This document shows positions 1 through 6,639 of a DNA stretch of 8,663 bases, one piece after another. Source of the DNA: Pediococcus sp. (GTDB lineage Bacteria > Bacillota > Bacilli > Lactobacillales > Lactobacillaceae); the NCBI GenBank assembly GCA_022712335.1, contig JALAGR010000212.1, positions 1 to 8,663 on the forward strand, given 5' to 3'. The notes beneath the pieces were generated by a model, which was not told the origin of the DNA, made no database searches, and saw only the letters and a program-made list of their open reading frames with translations. Both the position numbers and the translations under genes were made by a program. Every line of letters begins with the position of its first letter. The stretch's first letter is position 1.

Positions 1-641
1 TAGCTATATCTAGTAAAAAGTCTGATTTGATTGATAGTACTATTTCGATCAAAAATAATGGGACCTTAAAGAACGGCGATAAAGTTAGTATCAAGCTTCC
101 TAATTCAGTATTTAAAGATTCTTCTGGAAAACATGAATATACTGGTAGTCATACATTTGATTACACTGTATCTGGTTTAGTTGATGATAAAACTATTACA
201 AACGTTGATGACATCACTTCTGACACTGATACAATCATGAATGATTATGTTGATGATGAAAGTTTCGATGATACTAAATACACTTATAAATTTATAAACC
301 TATATGTTGTACCAACTGATCATGTACAAAGTGACGATTTTGAAGACGATTCCGATTCAGATACTTCTTCAACCAAAGTAATCGTTAAGGATTCTCGTGG
401 TTCTGATACTGATAGTAATAAATTCTCAATCGTTGCTATTTACACTGTCACTAATGACGATGCTGATTCTGATGACGAGCCCGACAATGTTGAAGTTGAC
501 GTTGATGACTTAACTCTAAAATCTGGAAAATTAAATATCGGCGAAAAGGAAATAACTTCAACCGATAATATTACATCGTTCAATGATTCGATTAAAACTT
601 ACGAACGTAACTTAGGCGTTTACGGTATTAAAATTAAATAA
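1..641 (+). CDS. 3' end of a gene for an Asp/Ser-rich, probably surface-exposed protein of unknown function (partial)
   Basis: I do not recognise a named gene. The frame is open from the left edge (first full codon at 3) to the TAA at 639-641, giving 212 visible codons. A TTG at 27 could be read as a start but has no ribosome site before it, so I treat the gene as cut by the window edge. The visible part opens with a motif NNGTLKNGDKVSIKLP and ends that segment with TVSGL. As I recall, this pattern occurs in small beta-rich domains of Firmicute lipoproteins and zinc-ribbon membrane proteins. A second segment follows, with alternating hydrophobic strands and acidic linkers such as DDFEDDSDSD. 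By hand count from position 27 there are about 36 Asp and 8 Glu against 20 Lys/Arg, and no Cys. No LPXTG anchor or C-terminal membrane helix is present, so any anchor must be N-terminal and outside the window. The region is visibly AT-richer than the pur genes. It converges on purD. Confidence 0.75.
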   Translation, partial: AISSKKSDLIDSTISIKNNGTLKNGDKVSIKLPNSVFKDSSGKHEYTGSHTFDYTVSGLVDDKTITNVDDITSDTDTIMNDYVDDESFDDTKYTYKFINLYVVPTDHVQSDDFEDDSDSDTSSTKVIVKDSRGSDTDSNKFSIVAIYTVTNDDADSDDEPDNVEVDVDDLTLKSGKLNIGEKEITSTDNITSFNDSIKTYERNLGVYGIKIK

Positions 642-648
642 GGCCAAC

Positions 649-718
649 AAAAGAAGCCATGGAAAATTATTCCCGATTACTCTTGCGTAGTCGTTATAAT
701 TTCTCATGGCTCTTTTTT
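649..718. terminator. Bidirectional intrinsic terminator shared by the pur operon and the converging gene
   Basis: A long inverted repeat fills the gap between the two converging genes. The base is GCCATG (656-661) paired with CATGGC (705-710), extended by A655-T711. Next come a G-T wobble (662/704), one mismatch (663/703), then 7 pairs between 664-670 and 696-702. After a small internal loop, 674-680 pairs with 687-693 (7 pairs, one G-T), closing a 6-base loop at 681-686. On the plus strand the stem is followed by a T-run at 713-718. On the minus strand it is followed by TTCTTTTG (655 down to 648). Either strand can therefore form a hairpin plus U-tract. The right-hand T-run reaches into the purD stop codon (717-719), so the purD end and the terminator overlap. 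Confidence 0.85.
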
Positions 719-1976
719 ATTTTCCTTTATCCCCAATATCATAGCGGTAGCGCAATCCGGTCATCTTATGTTGCGCCAACCAATAGTATAAAGTTGATTG
801 AGCTTGTGCAATGCTGGAAGCGCTGGTAGTTAGACAAAGAATCCGACCACCGTTGCTGATTAGTTCGCCATTTTCATTTTGAGCGACACCGGCGTAATTC
901 ACAGTGATGTCTGAAGGATTGTTATTAAAACTGGCTAATTCAACGCCCGACGCAGAAGCTTGTGGATAAGTTTCAGAACTCACCACGACTCCTAAGTAAA
1001 CATCACTAGCTTGCCATTTAGCTTCTACATCACGATGCTCCAGTAATCTCTGAAGTAGCTCATATAGATCACTCTGCAATTGAGGCAATACAACTGCTGT
1101 TTCGGGATCGCCCAAGCGTACGTTAAATTCAATCACTTGCGGACCAGCTTCGGTCATAATTAAGCCAGCGTATAAAACTCCACAAAACGAAATACCATTT
1201 CGTTGCAACGTTTGAATAACTGGTCGAATAATTTTTTCCACACCTTGGTCTGCCAAATCCGCTGGAAATTGACTTAATGGACTGTAAGCACCCATTCCAC
1301 CAGTATTTGGACCTCGATCGCCATCATAAGCCGCCTTATGATCTTGCGAAAGTGGCATTGGAATAATCTGATCATCATTGATAAACGCCATTAGCGAAAA
1401 TTCTTGTCCCATTAAAAATTCTTCAATAATAATCGACTTAGTATCAAATTGATGTTCACCCAGCATTTGATGAATCGTTATTTTGGCTTGTTTTTGATTT
1501 TCAACGATCACAACACCTTTGCCTGCAGCTAATCCATCCGATTTAATTACCACTGGGTAAGTAACCTCTGCTAACGCTTGTACCGCCGCTTCTTCATCTT
1601 GATAACTAGCGTATTTAGCAGTGGGTACTCCTGCTTCTCGCATAATTTTTTTGGCAAATTCTTTGGAACCTTCTAACCTAGCTGCAGCTTGAGATGGACC
1701 AAAAATATTTAATCCTGAAGCAATAAAGTTGTCCACAATCCCTTGTTGCAAGGGTAACTCTGGCCCAACCACCGTTAAATCAATTTCTTGTTCTTTTGCA
1801 AATTCAATCAGTTTCTCAAAATTCAACTCGCTAATTGGTACGATTTCAATTCCACTTGCAAGCATCCCTAGATTTCCCGGAGCACAATAAACTTTTTCGA
1901 CTTGTTTACTCAGCAACAGTTGGCGTCCCATTGCATGCTCCCGTGCACCATTTCCAATAACAAGTACTTTTGCCAT
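717..1976 (-). CDS. purD: Phosphoribosylamine-glycine ligase (GAR synthetase), PurD
   Basis: Cytosolic enzyme that joins glycine to 5-phosphoribosylamine using ATP to make GAR, the second step of purine synthesis. The 419-residue product has the usual length for a stand-alone bacterial PurD and the family's ATP-grasp layout. Visible motifs are GNGAREHA (8-15), GPE (71-73), the ATP-grasp lysine segment KSDGLAAGKGV (145-155), DGDRGPNTGGMGAYSP (218-233) and the metal-binding segment EFNVRLGDPET (283-293). The last differs slightly from the usual EFNARFGDPETQ, but Glu283, Asn285 and Arg287 are kept. The ATG at 1976 is preceded by GGAGGT (1985-1990) with 8 nt spacing, which supports this start. 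It lies 16 nt after the purH stop and is the last gene of the operon; its stop codon sits in the T-run of the terminator. Its product is the substrate of PurN, encoded two genes upstream. Confidence 0.97.
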   Translation of the reverse strand: MAKVLVIGNGAREHAMGRQLLLSKQVEKVYCAPGNLGMLASGIEIVPISELNFEKLIEFAKEQEIDLTVVGPELPLQQGIVDNFIASGLNIFGPSQAAARLEGSKEFAKKIMREAGVPTAKYASYQDEEAAVQALAEVTYPVVIKSDGLAAGKGVVIVENQKQAKITIHQMLGEHQFDTKSIIIEEFLMGQEFSLMAFINDDQIIPMPLSQDHKAAYDGDRGPNTGGMGAYSPLSQFPADLADQGVEKIIRPVIQTLQRNGISFCGVLYAGLIMTEAGPQVIEFNVRLGDPETAVVLPQLQSDLYELLQRLLEHRDVEAKWQASDVYLGVVVSSETYPQASASGVELASFNNNPSDITVNYAGVAQNENGELISNGGRILCLTTSASSIAQAQSTLYYWLAQHKMTGLRYRYDIGDKGK

Positions 1977-1984
1977 GCACTAGC

Positions 1985-1990
1985 ACCTCC
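1985..1990 (-). promoter_or_regulatory. Ribosome binding site of purD
   Basis: Minus-strand GGAGGT, 8 nt before the purD ATG at 1976. It is among the best matches to the 16S rRNA tail in the window and occupies most of the 16 nt gap after the purH stop. Confidence 0.8.
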
Positions 1991-1992
1991 GT

Positions 1993-3528
1993 TTAATGTC
2001 TAAAGTGACGACGTCCACTAAAGATCAATGAAATTCCTAATTCGTCTGCTTTATCAATTGAAGCTTGATCTTTGATACTTCCACCCGGTTCAACAATTGC
2101 TTTAATTCCATGCTTAGCTGCAAATTCAACGCAATCTTCCATTGGGAAGAAGGCATCTGATGCCATGATTGCATCCTTAAAGTCATCCGATGCTTCTGCT
2201 TGCTTAATTGCAATTTCAACGGAACCAATCCGATTCATTTGTCCTGCACCAATTCCCAACGTTTGATTAGCAGTTGAAATCACGATTGCATTACTCTTAA
2301 CATGTTTAACTACCGTTTGGCCAAAGACCATCGCTTTGAGTTCTGCTGGAGTTGGTTGACGTTTAGAAACCACTTTAAAATCAGCTTCAGTTTCTACTAC
2401 TGCATCTTGGTCTTGAACTAAAAGGCCACCCATCACGGAAACTGTTTCAGGTTCTTTAGCATCCAAACGTTTCGTAAAATCAACCGTCATAATTCGAAGA
2501 TTTTTCTTTTTAGCTAGTACTTCAAAGGCATCTTTTTCAAAGCTAGGTGCAATCACGATTTCAAGGAACAGTTGATGCATTTTTTCAGCAGTTGCTAAAT
2601 CAACGGGACGGTTTAACACAATAATTCCTCCAAAAATAGATGTTGAATCAGCTGCGTAAGCACGGTCCCATGCTTCTTCAATTGTTTCACCTAATCCAAT
2701 TCCACAAGGATTCATATGTTTAACCGCGATTACCGCTGGTTGTTCAAATTCGGCACTCATCTTCAAAGCGGCATCAGCATCTTTGATATTGTTGTAAGAA
2801 AGTTCTTTTCCATGAAGCTGTTCGGCTTGAGCGATTGAAAATGGAACTGGTAGTACATTTTCGTAAAATGCTGCCTTTTGATGACTATTTTCACCATAGC
2901 GCATCTCTTGCTTTTTAGTGTAAGCCTTCGTGAGCTTAGCTGGAAATGCTTCAGCAGAACGCCCGAGATATTGAGCGATCAAAGTGTCGTAAGCTGCAGT
3001 ATGTTGGAAAACTTTCAAAGCTAACGCACGACGGAAATCAATATCATCCGTTTGGTTAGCAAGTGCACCTAAAACTGGTTGATAATCAGTAGGATCAACT
3101 ACTGGCAATACTGACACAAAGTTTTTAGCTGATGAACGCAACATACTTGGTCCACCAATATCGATTTGTTCGATTGCTTCTGCCTCAGTTACGCCATCTT
3201 GCATAATCGTTGATTTGAACGGATAGAGGTTTACACAAACTAAATCAATTAAATCAATACCATGTTCTTCAAGAGCCCTCATATGTTCTGGCAAATCTCG
3301 ACGAGCTAATAATCCCCCATGAATAACCGGATGCAATGTTTTAACTCGACCATCGAGCATTTCTGGAAATCCAGTAATTTCTTCTACTCCGATGACCGTT
3401 AATCCTGCATCCTCAAGTACTTTTTTAGTACCACCCGTTGAGACGATTCTAAAATCCTGTTCAACTAAACCTTTAGCAAATCCAACGATTCCTGTTTTAT
3501 CTGATACACTTAGTAATGCAGTTTTCAT
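1993..3528 (-). CDS. purH: Bifunctional AICAR transformylase / IMP cyclohydrolase, PurH
   Basis: Catalyses the last two steps of IMP synthesis: formylation of AICAR with 10-formyltetrahydrofolate, then ring closure to IMP. The product has 511 residues, normal for bacterial PurH. The N-terminal cyclohydrolase domain shows SVSDKTG (7-13), STGGT (30-34), DGRVKTLHP (59-67), NLYPF (100-104) and [10 protein letters not shown] (122-131). The C-terminal transformylase domain shows RYGENSHQ (210-217), [12 protein letters not shown] (244-255) and KHMNPCG (270-276), with the Lys-His pair known to be catalytic in this family. It ends in the typical SGRRHFRH. Ser215 stands where many homologues have Pro; I believe this is common in lactobacilli. 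The ATG at 3528 follows AAGGAG (3539-3544) at 10 nt, and that site overlaps the purN stop codon. The gene lies 14 nt after purN. The frame is intact. Confidence 0.97.
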   Translation of the reverse strand: MKTALLSVSDKTGIVGFAKGLVEQDFRIVSTGGTKKVLEDAGLTVIGVEEITGFPEMLDGRVKTLHPVIHGGLLARRDLPEHMRALEEHGIDLIDLVCVNLYPFKSTIMQDGVTEAEAIEQIDIGGPSMLRSSAKNFVSVLPVVDPTDYQPVLGALANQTDDIDFRRALALKVFQHTAAYDTLIAQYLGRSAEAFPAKLTKAYTKKQEMRYGENSHQKAAFYENVLPVPFSIAQAEQLHGKELSYNNIKDADAALKMSAEFEQPAVIAVKHMNPCGIGLGETIEEAWDRAYAADSTSIFGGIIVLNRPVDLATAEKMHQLFLEIVIAPSFEKDAFEVLAKKKNLRIMTVDFTKRLDAKEPETVSVMGGLLVQDQDAVVETEADFKVVSKRQPTPAELKAMVFGQTVVKHVKSNAIVISTANQTLGIGAGQMNRIGSVEIAIKQAEASDDFKDAIMASDAFFPMEDCVEFAAKHGIKAIVEPGGSIKDQASIDKADELGISLIFSGRRHFRH

Positions 3529-3538
3529 GGGTTATAAT

Positions 3539-3544
3539 CTCCTT
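3539..3544 (-). promoter_or_regulatory. Ribosome binding site of purH, overlapping the purN stop
   Basis: Minus-strand AAGGAG, where the first two bases are also the last two of the purN TAA codon. The spacing to the purH ATG at 3528 is 10 nt, a little longer than the 7-8 nt seen at the other junctions. Confidence 0.75.
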
Positions 3545-4124
3545 ATTTAATCAATTTTCTTTGTTTTAAAACTTGGCATAAACTATCAAAATATAAGTCA
3601 TGTTCAACGCGATGAATTCGTTGAGCTAATTTATCCACATCATCATCGGCCAGAATCGGTACTGCCTGTTGAGCAATAATAGGACCAGTATCGATTCCAC
3701 CATCAATCCAATGAACGGTTACTCCAGTAATTTTCACCCCATATTCAAAGGCGTCTTCGATTCCATGCCGTCCTGGAAAAGATGGTAGTAATGCGGGATG
3801 GATATTAACGATAGCCTGTGGATATGCTCCTAATAAAACATTTGTAATAATCTTCATATATCCAGCTAACACAATCAGCTCTAAATCATACTTTTGTAAT
3901 TCTTGTAAAATTGCTTGTTCATAGGTAGCCTTATTTTCAAATTCTTTTAAACGGTGCGTCCAAACTGGAATGCCTAACTCATGCGCCTTTTTTACTACCG
4001 GTGCATCTGGCTGGTCGCAAATCAAACATGCAATTTGGATTGGCATTTGGTTCTCTCTAATATGCTGGTCAAGAGCAATAAAATTAGTTCCTGTTCCAGA
4101 TGCAAAAATCGCTATATTAATCAT
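3543..4124 (-). CDS. purN: Phosphoribosylglycinamide formyltransferase (folate-dependent), PurN
   Basis: Transfers a formyl group from 10-formyltetrahydrofolate to GAR, giving FGAR, the third step of the pathway. The 193-residue product is a typical PurN length. The N-terminal strand and phosphate loop FASGTGTNF lies at 7-15. The catalytic triad of the family is visible: Asn107 and His109 in NIHPALLP, and Asp145 in DGGIDTGP. The segment SFPGRHG (115-121) matches the usual substrate-binding loop. The start overlaps the purM stop as ATGA (4121-4124), a common sign of translational coupling. The ribosome site GGGAG (4132-4136, 7 nt spacing) is weaker than those of purM, purH and purD, which fits reliance on coupling. 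No PurT alternative is encoded in the window. Confidence 0.97.
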   Translation of the reverse strand: MINIAIFASGTGTNFIALDQHIRENQMPIQIACLICDQPDAPVVKKAHELGIPVWTHRLKEFENKATYEQAILQELQKYDLELIVLAGYMKIITNVLLGAYPQAIVNIHPALLPSFPGRHGIEDAFEYGVKITGVTVHWIDGGIDTGPIIAQQAVPILADDDVDKLAQRIHRVEHDLYFDSLCQVLKQRKLIK

Positions 4125-5170
4125 CGTTCTGCTCCCGAAAGATAAACTGCTGGTGCATCTTCCTCTCGTTTTTTGACTTCACCAATCTTAAAATAAACTT
4201 CATTTTGCTGATCTAACTTGGCAACTACTTGTTGATAATTCTGGGGACTCACCGCTAGTACCATTCCGATTCCCATGTTGAACGTTTGATAACAGTCCGT
4301 TTGCGAAAGATTCCCTAGCTTAGCTAAAACATTAAAAATAGCTGGTTTCGTCCAACTACCTAGGTTAAATTCAGCCTGTTGATTGCCTTGGAGCATGCGC
4401 GGAACATTGTCTAATAGACCGCCACCCGTGATGTGTGCCATTCCATGTATCAATTTTCGTTTCAGAAGTGGACGCATGATATTCACATACAAACGGGTTG
4501 GTTCCATCAACTCTTCGATTAAAGTTCGATCTAAAGCGGGTAAAGTATCGTTATATTGGTAATCATGATCTTCAAATAGTATTTTACGTACTAAAGAATA
4601 GCCATTACTATGTAAACCACTGGAGGGCAAACCAATTAAGTAATCACCTTCGTGAACGTTTTCTGGTCGAAGTAAATCTTTTTTAGCTGCCAAGCCAACG
4701 GCAAATCCTGCTAAATCAAAGTGGTGTTCTTGATAAATCCCCGGCATCTCAGCCGTTTCTCCGCCAAGCAGTGCAATTGATTGATCCTGACAAGCTTTTA
4801 AAACGCCACTTAGAATTTTTTGAACTTGGTCTGTTTCCAAATGTGAGAGCGCCAGATAATCAAGAAAGAAGAGTGGTAAAGCACCTTGTGCTAACAAATC
4901 ATTTACACACATTGCAACTAAATCCTGCCCCACTGTCGCAATCCGTCCCGATTGGGCTGCTAAAAGTACTTTGGTTCCCACTCCGTCACTTCCTGCTACT
5001 AGAACAGGTTGATCCAGTTGGTCTTCGGACAACTGATAACACCCGGCAAAACTCCCGATCCCGCCTAGAATATGAGAATCTTGCTGCCTTAGTTTTTGCT
5101 TTAAGCCTTCTACAACTTCTTCACCAGCGGCAATATTCACACCCGCTTGTTCATAAGCGCTTTTTGTCAT
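4121..5170 (-). CDS. purM: Phosphoribosylformylglycinamidine cyclo-ligase (AIR synthetase), PurM
   Basis: ATP-dependent closure of the imidazole ring, FGAM to AIR, directly after the PurL step. The product has 349 residues, normal for the family, and belongs to the same PurM/PurL ATP-binding superfamily as the PurL at the right of the window. Visible motifs: GGIGSFAG (36-43), GSDGVGTK (60-67), VNDLLAQGALPLFFLDY (89-105), GGETAEMPG (136-144), GLPSSGLHSNG (180-190) and HITGGGLLDNVPRML (246-260). The ATG at 5170 shares one base with the purF stop (TAATG), and GGAGG (5178-5182) lies 7 nt upstream inside the purF coding end, fixing the start. The 3' end overlaps purN by 4 nt. No frameshift or missing motif was seen. 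Confidence 0.97.
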   Translation of the reverse strand: MTKSAYEQAGVNIAAGEEVVEGLKQKLRQQDSHILGGIGSFAGCYQLSEDQLDQPVLVAGSDGVGTKVLLAAQSGRIATVGQDLVAMCVNDLLAQGALPLFFLDYLALSHLETDQVQKILSGVLKACQDQSIALLGGETAEMPGIYQEHHFDLAGFAVGLAAKKDLLRPENVHEGDYLIGLPSSGLHSNGYSLVRKILFEDHDYQYNDTLPALDRTLIEELMEPTRLYVNIMRPLLKRKLIHGMAHITGGGLLDNVPRMLQGNQQAEFNLGSWTKPAIFNVLAKLGNLSQTDCYQTFNMGIGMVLAVSPQNYQQVVAKLDQQNEVYFKIGEVKKREEDAPAVYLSGAER

Positions 5171-6639
5171 TATTTTTCCTCCGCTTGTACCGTTGCTGAT
5201 AATGTAAAATCATTAGCCGTTTGGGGAGCTTCAAAATCGTCAGTATAGTCATAAAGTGGTGTTGGATATTTTCCATCAAAATACGCTACACACAATCCGT
5301 CATTAGGAGCATCCTGATGCAAACCAATTGCTTCGATCAATCCTGGTAGACTAAGAAAATGTAATGAATCTGCTCCAATGGCTTTACACATTTCACTAAC
5401 CGTATAATTTGCCGCCATTAATTCGCGTGTATGTTCAATATCGATTCCATAAAAACAAGGATATTTAAGCGGTGGCGAACTAATCATCAAATGAACTGAC
5501 TTAGCACCCGCCATTTTTAACATTTTAACGATGTACTTACTTGTCGTCCCCCGAACAATTGAGTCATCGACCAGTGCCACCTTTTTCCCAGCAATCACTG
5601 CTCTCAACGCTGACAATTTCATCTTGACGCCCTGTTCTCGTAATTCCTGGGTCGGTTGAATAAACGTCCGACTACTATACTGATTCTTAATTAATCCCAT
5701 TTCGTTTGGAACACCTAGTTGTTCAGCAACCCCTGAAGCTGCTGATAACGAAGAATTGGGAACCCCTACCACAATATCCACATCAAGGGGATTTTCTTTG
5801 GCTAGCCTTTTTCCCATCCGTTGACGCGCAAGGTGCACATTCACGCCATAAAGGTTCGAATCCGGACGGGCGAAGTAAATATATTCCATAGAACAAATTG
5901 ATAACTGCGTTTTTGTCGTAAAATTACTAATTTGAATTCCTTGGTCGTCAATTTGGACCAATTGTCCAGGTTCAACATTCTGCACAAATTCCGCCCCAAC
6001 TACATCTAATGCACAGGTTTCACTCGCTACTACGTATGAACCGCTGGCTAATTTTCCAATTACCAGTGGACGAAACCCATTTGGATCCAAAGCAGCGTAT
6101 AACGCATCTTTAGTGAGGATTAAATAAGCAAATCCGCCCCGAATTTGACGTAAGCTAGCTTTTAATTTTTCCACAAACGTGACATTTTTTTGGTGTTGAA
6201 TTAGATGCATCAAAACTTCGGTATCAGAATTGGATTGAAAAGTTGCACCATTTGCTTCAAGTTGAGTTCGTAAGCTGACCGCATTTGTTAGGTTCCCATT
6301 ATGTGCCATTGCTACATCACCGTTTAAATAATGGAAAAGAAGCGGCTGAATATTTTCAATCCCCCGACTTCCGGCAGTGCCGTAACGTACGTGACCAATC
6401 GCACTTTCACCAATTAATTTAGCTAAATCTTCCGGACGGCTAAATACATCGGCTAAAAGTCCCAATCCTTTATGGGTGATTAACTGACCTTCTTGGTTGC
6501 GAACAACGATTCCAGCCCCTTCTTGCCCACGATGCTGCAAGCTATGGAGCCCAAAATAAGTCCGTTGTGCAGCTTCTGGATCATTCCAAACACCAAAAAC
6601 ACCGCACTCTTCATTGAGACCTTTTAGTTCAGTTGCCAT
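5170..6639 (-). CDS. purF: Glutamine-PRPP amidotransferase, PurF (B. subtilis type, with propeptide)
   Basis: Commits PRPP to purine synthesis by transferring ammonia from glutamine, giving phosphoribosylamine. The product has 489 residues. An 11-residue leader precedes Cys12, exactly as in the B. subtilis enzyme where the leader is removed so that Cys becomes the N-terminal nucleophile. The glutaminase domain follows: CGVFG (12-16), [11 protein letters not shown] (33-43), HVRYGT (83-88), HNGNL (113-117). The phosphoribosyltransferase domain carries the PRPP loop [13 protein letters not shown] (354-366). Of the four Cys that bind the 4Fe-4S cluster in the B. subtilis enzyme, Cys249, Cys395 and Cys450 are present. 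The first Cys of the C-terminal CxxC appears replaced by Asp447 (NDGLC). The C-terminus has a short acidic tail, making it slightly longer than the B. subtilis protein. The start at 6639 lies inside the end of purL (16 nt overlap), with AAGGGAG (6647-6653) 7 nt upstream. Confidence 0.97.
   Translation of the reverse strand: MATELKGLNEECGVFGVWNDPEAAQRTYFGLHSLQHRGQEGAGIVVRNQEGQLITHKGLGLLADVFSRPEDLAKLIGESAIGHVRYGTAGSRGIENIQPLLFHYLNGDVAMAHNGNLTNAVSLRTQLEANGATFQSNSDTEVLMHLIQHQKNVTFVEKLKASLRQIRGGFAYLILTKDALYAALDPNGFRPLVIGKLASGSYVVASETCALDVVGAEFVQNVEPGQLVQIDDQGIQISNFTTKTQLSICSMEYIYFARPDSNLYGVNVHLARQRMGKRLAKENPLDVDIVVGVPNSSLSAASGVAEQLGVPNEMGLIKNQYSSRTFIQPTQELREQGVKMKLSALRAVIAGKKVALVDDSIVRGTTSKYIVKMLKMAGAKSVHLMISSPPLKYPCFYGIDIEHTRELMAANYTVSEMCKAIGADSLHFLSLPGLIEAIGLHQDAPNDGLCVAYFDGKYPTPLYDYTDDFEAPQTANDFTLSATVQAEEK
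5178..5182 (-). promoter_or_regulatory. Ribosome binding site of purM, inside the purF coding end
   Basis: Minus-strand GGAGG with a 7 nt A-rich spacer to the purM ATG at 5170. It lies in the last codons of purF, and the purF TAA and purM ATG share one base. This arrangement favours termination-reinitiation coupling between the two genes. Confidence 0.8.

Noticed and set aside
27..29. TTG as a possible start of the left-edge gene.
   Set aside because: No ribosome site precedes it, the frame is open to the left edge, and the protein would begin abruptly inside what looks like a beta-rich domain with no signal sequence.
3532..3538. TATAAT-like sequence on the plus strand between purN and purH, possibly an antisense promoter.
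   Set aside because: I saw no matching -35 element at a proper distance. The bases are explained by the A/T-rich spacer between the purH ribosome site and its ATG.
4771..5199. A 142-codon open frame on the plus strand, opposite purM.
   Set aside because: It lies entirely over purM and the purF end, has no convincing ribosome site, and its translation has no recognisable domain. It is best explained as an antisense shadow of a well-conserved gene. The same holds for the shorter plus-strand frames at 2072-2266, 3970-4176, 4498-4686 and 5706-5891 and the minus-strand frame at 2037-2228.
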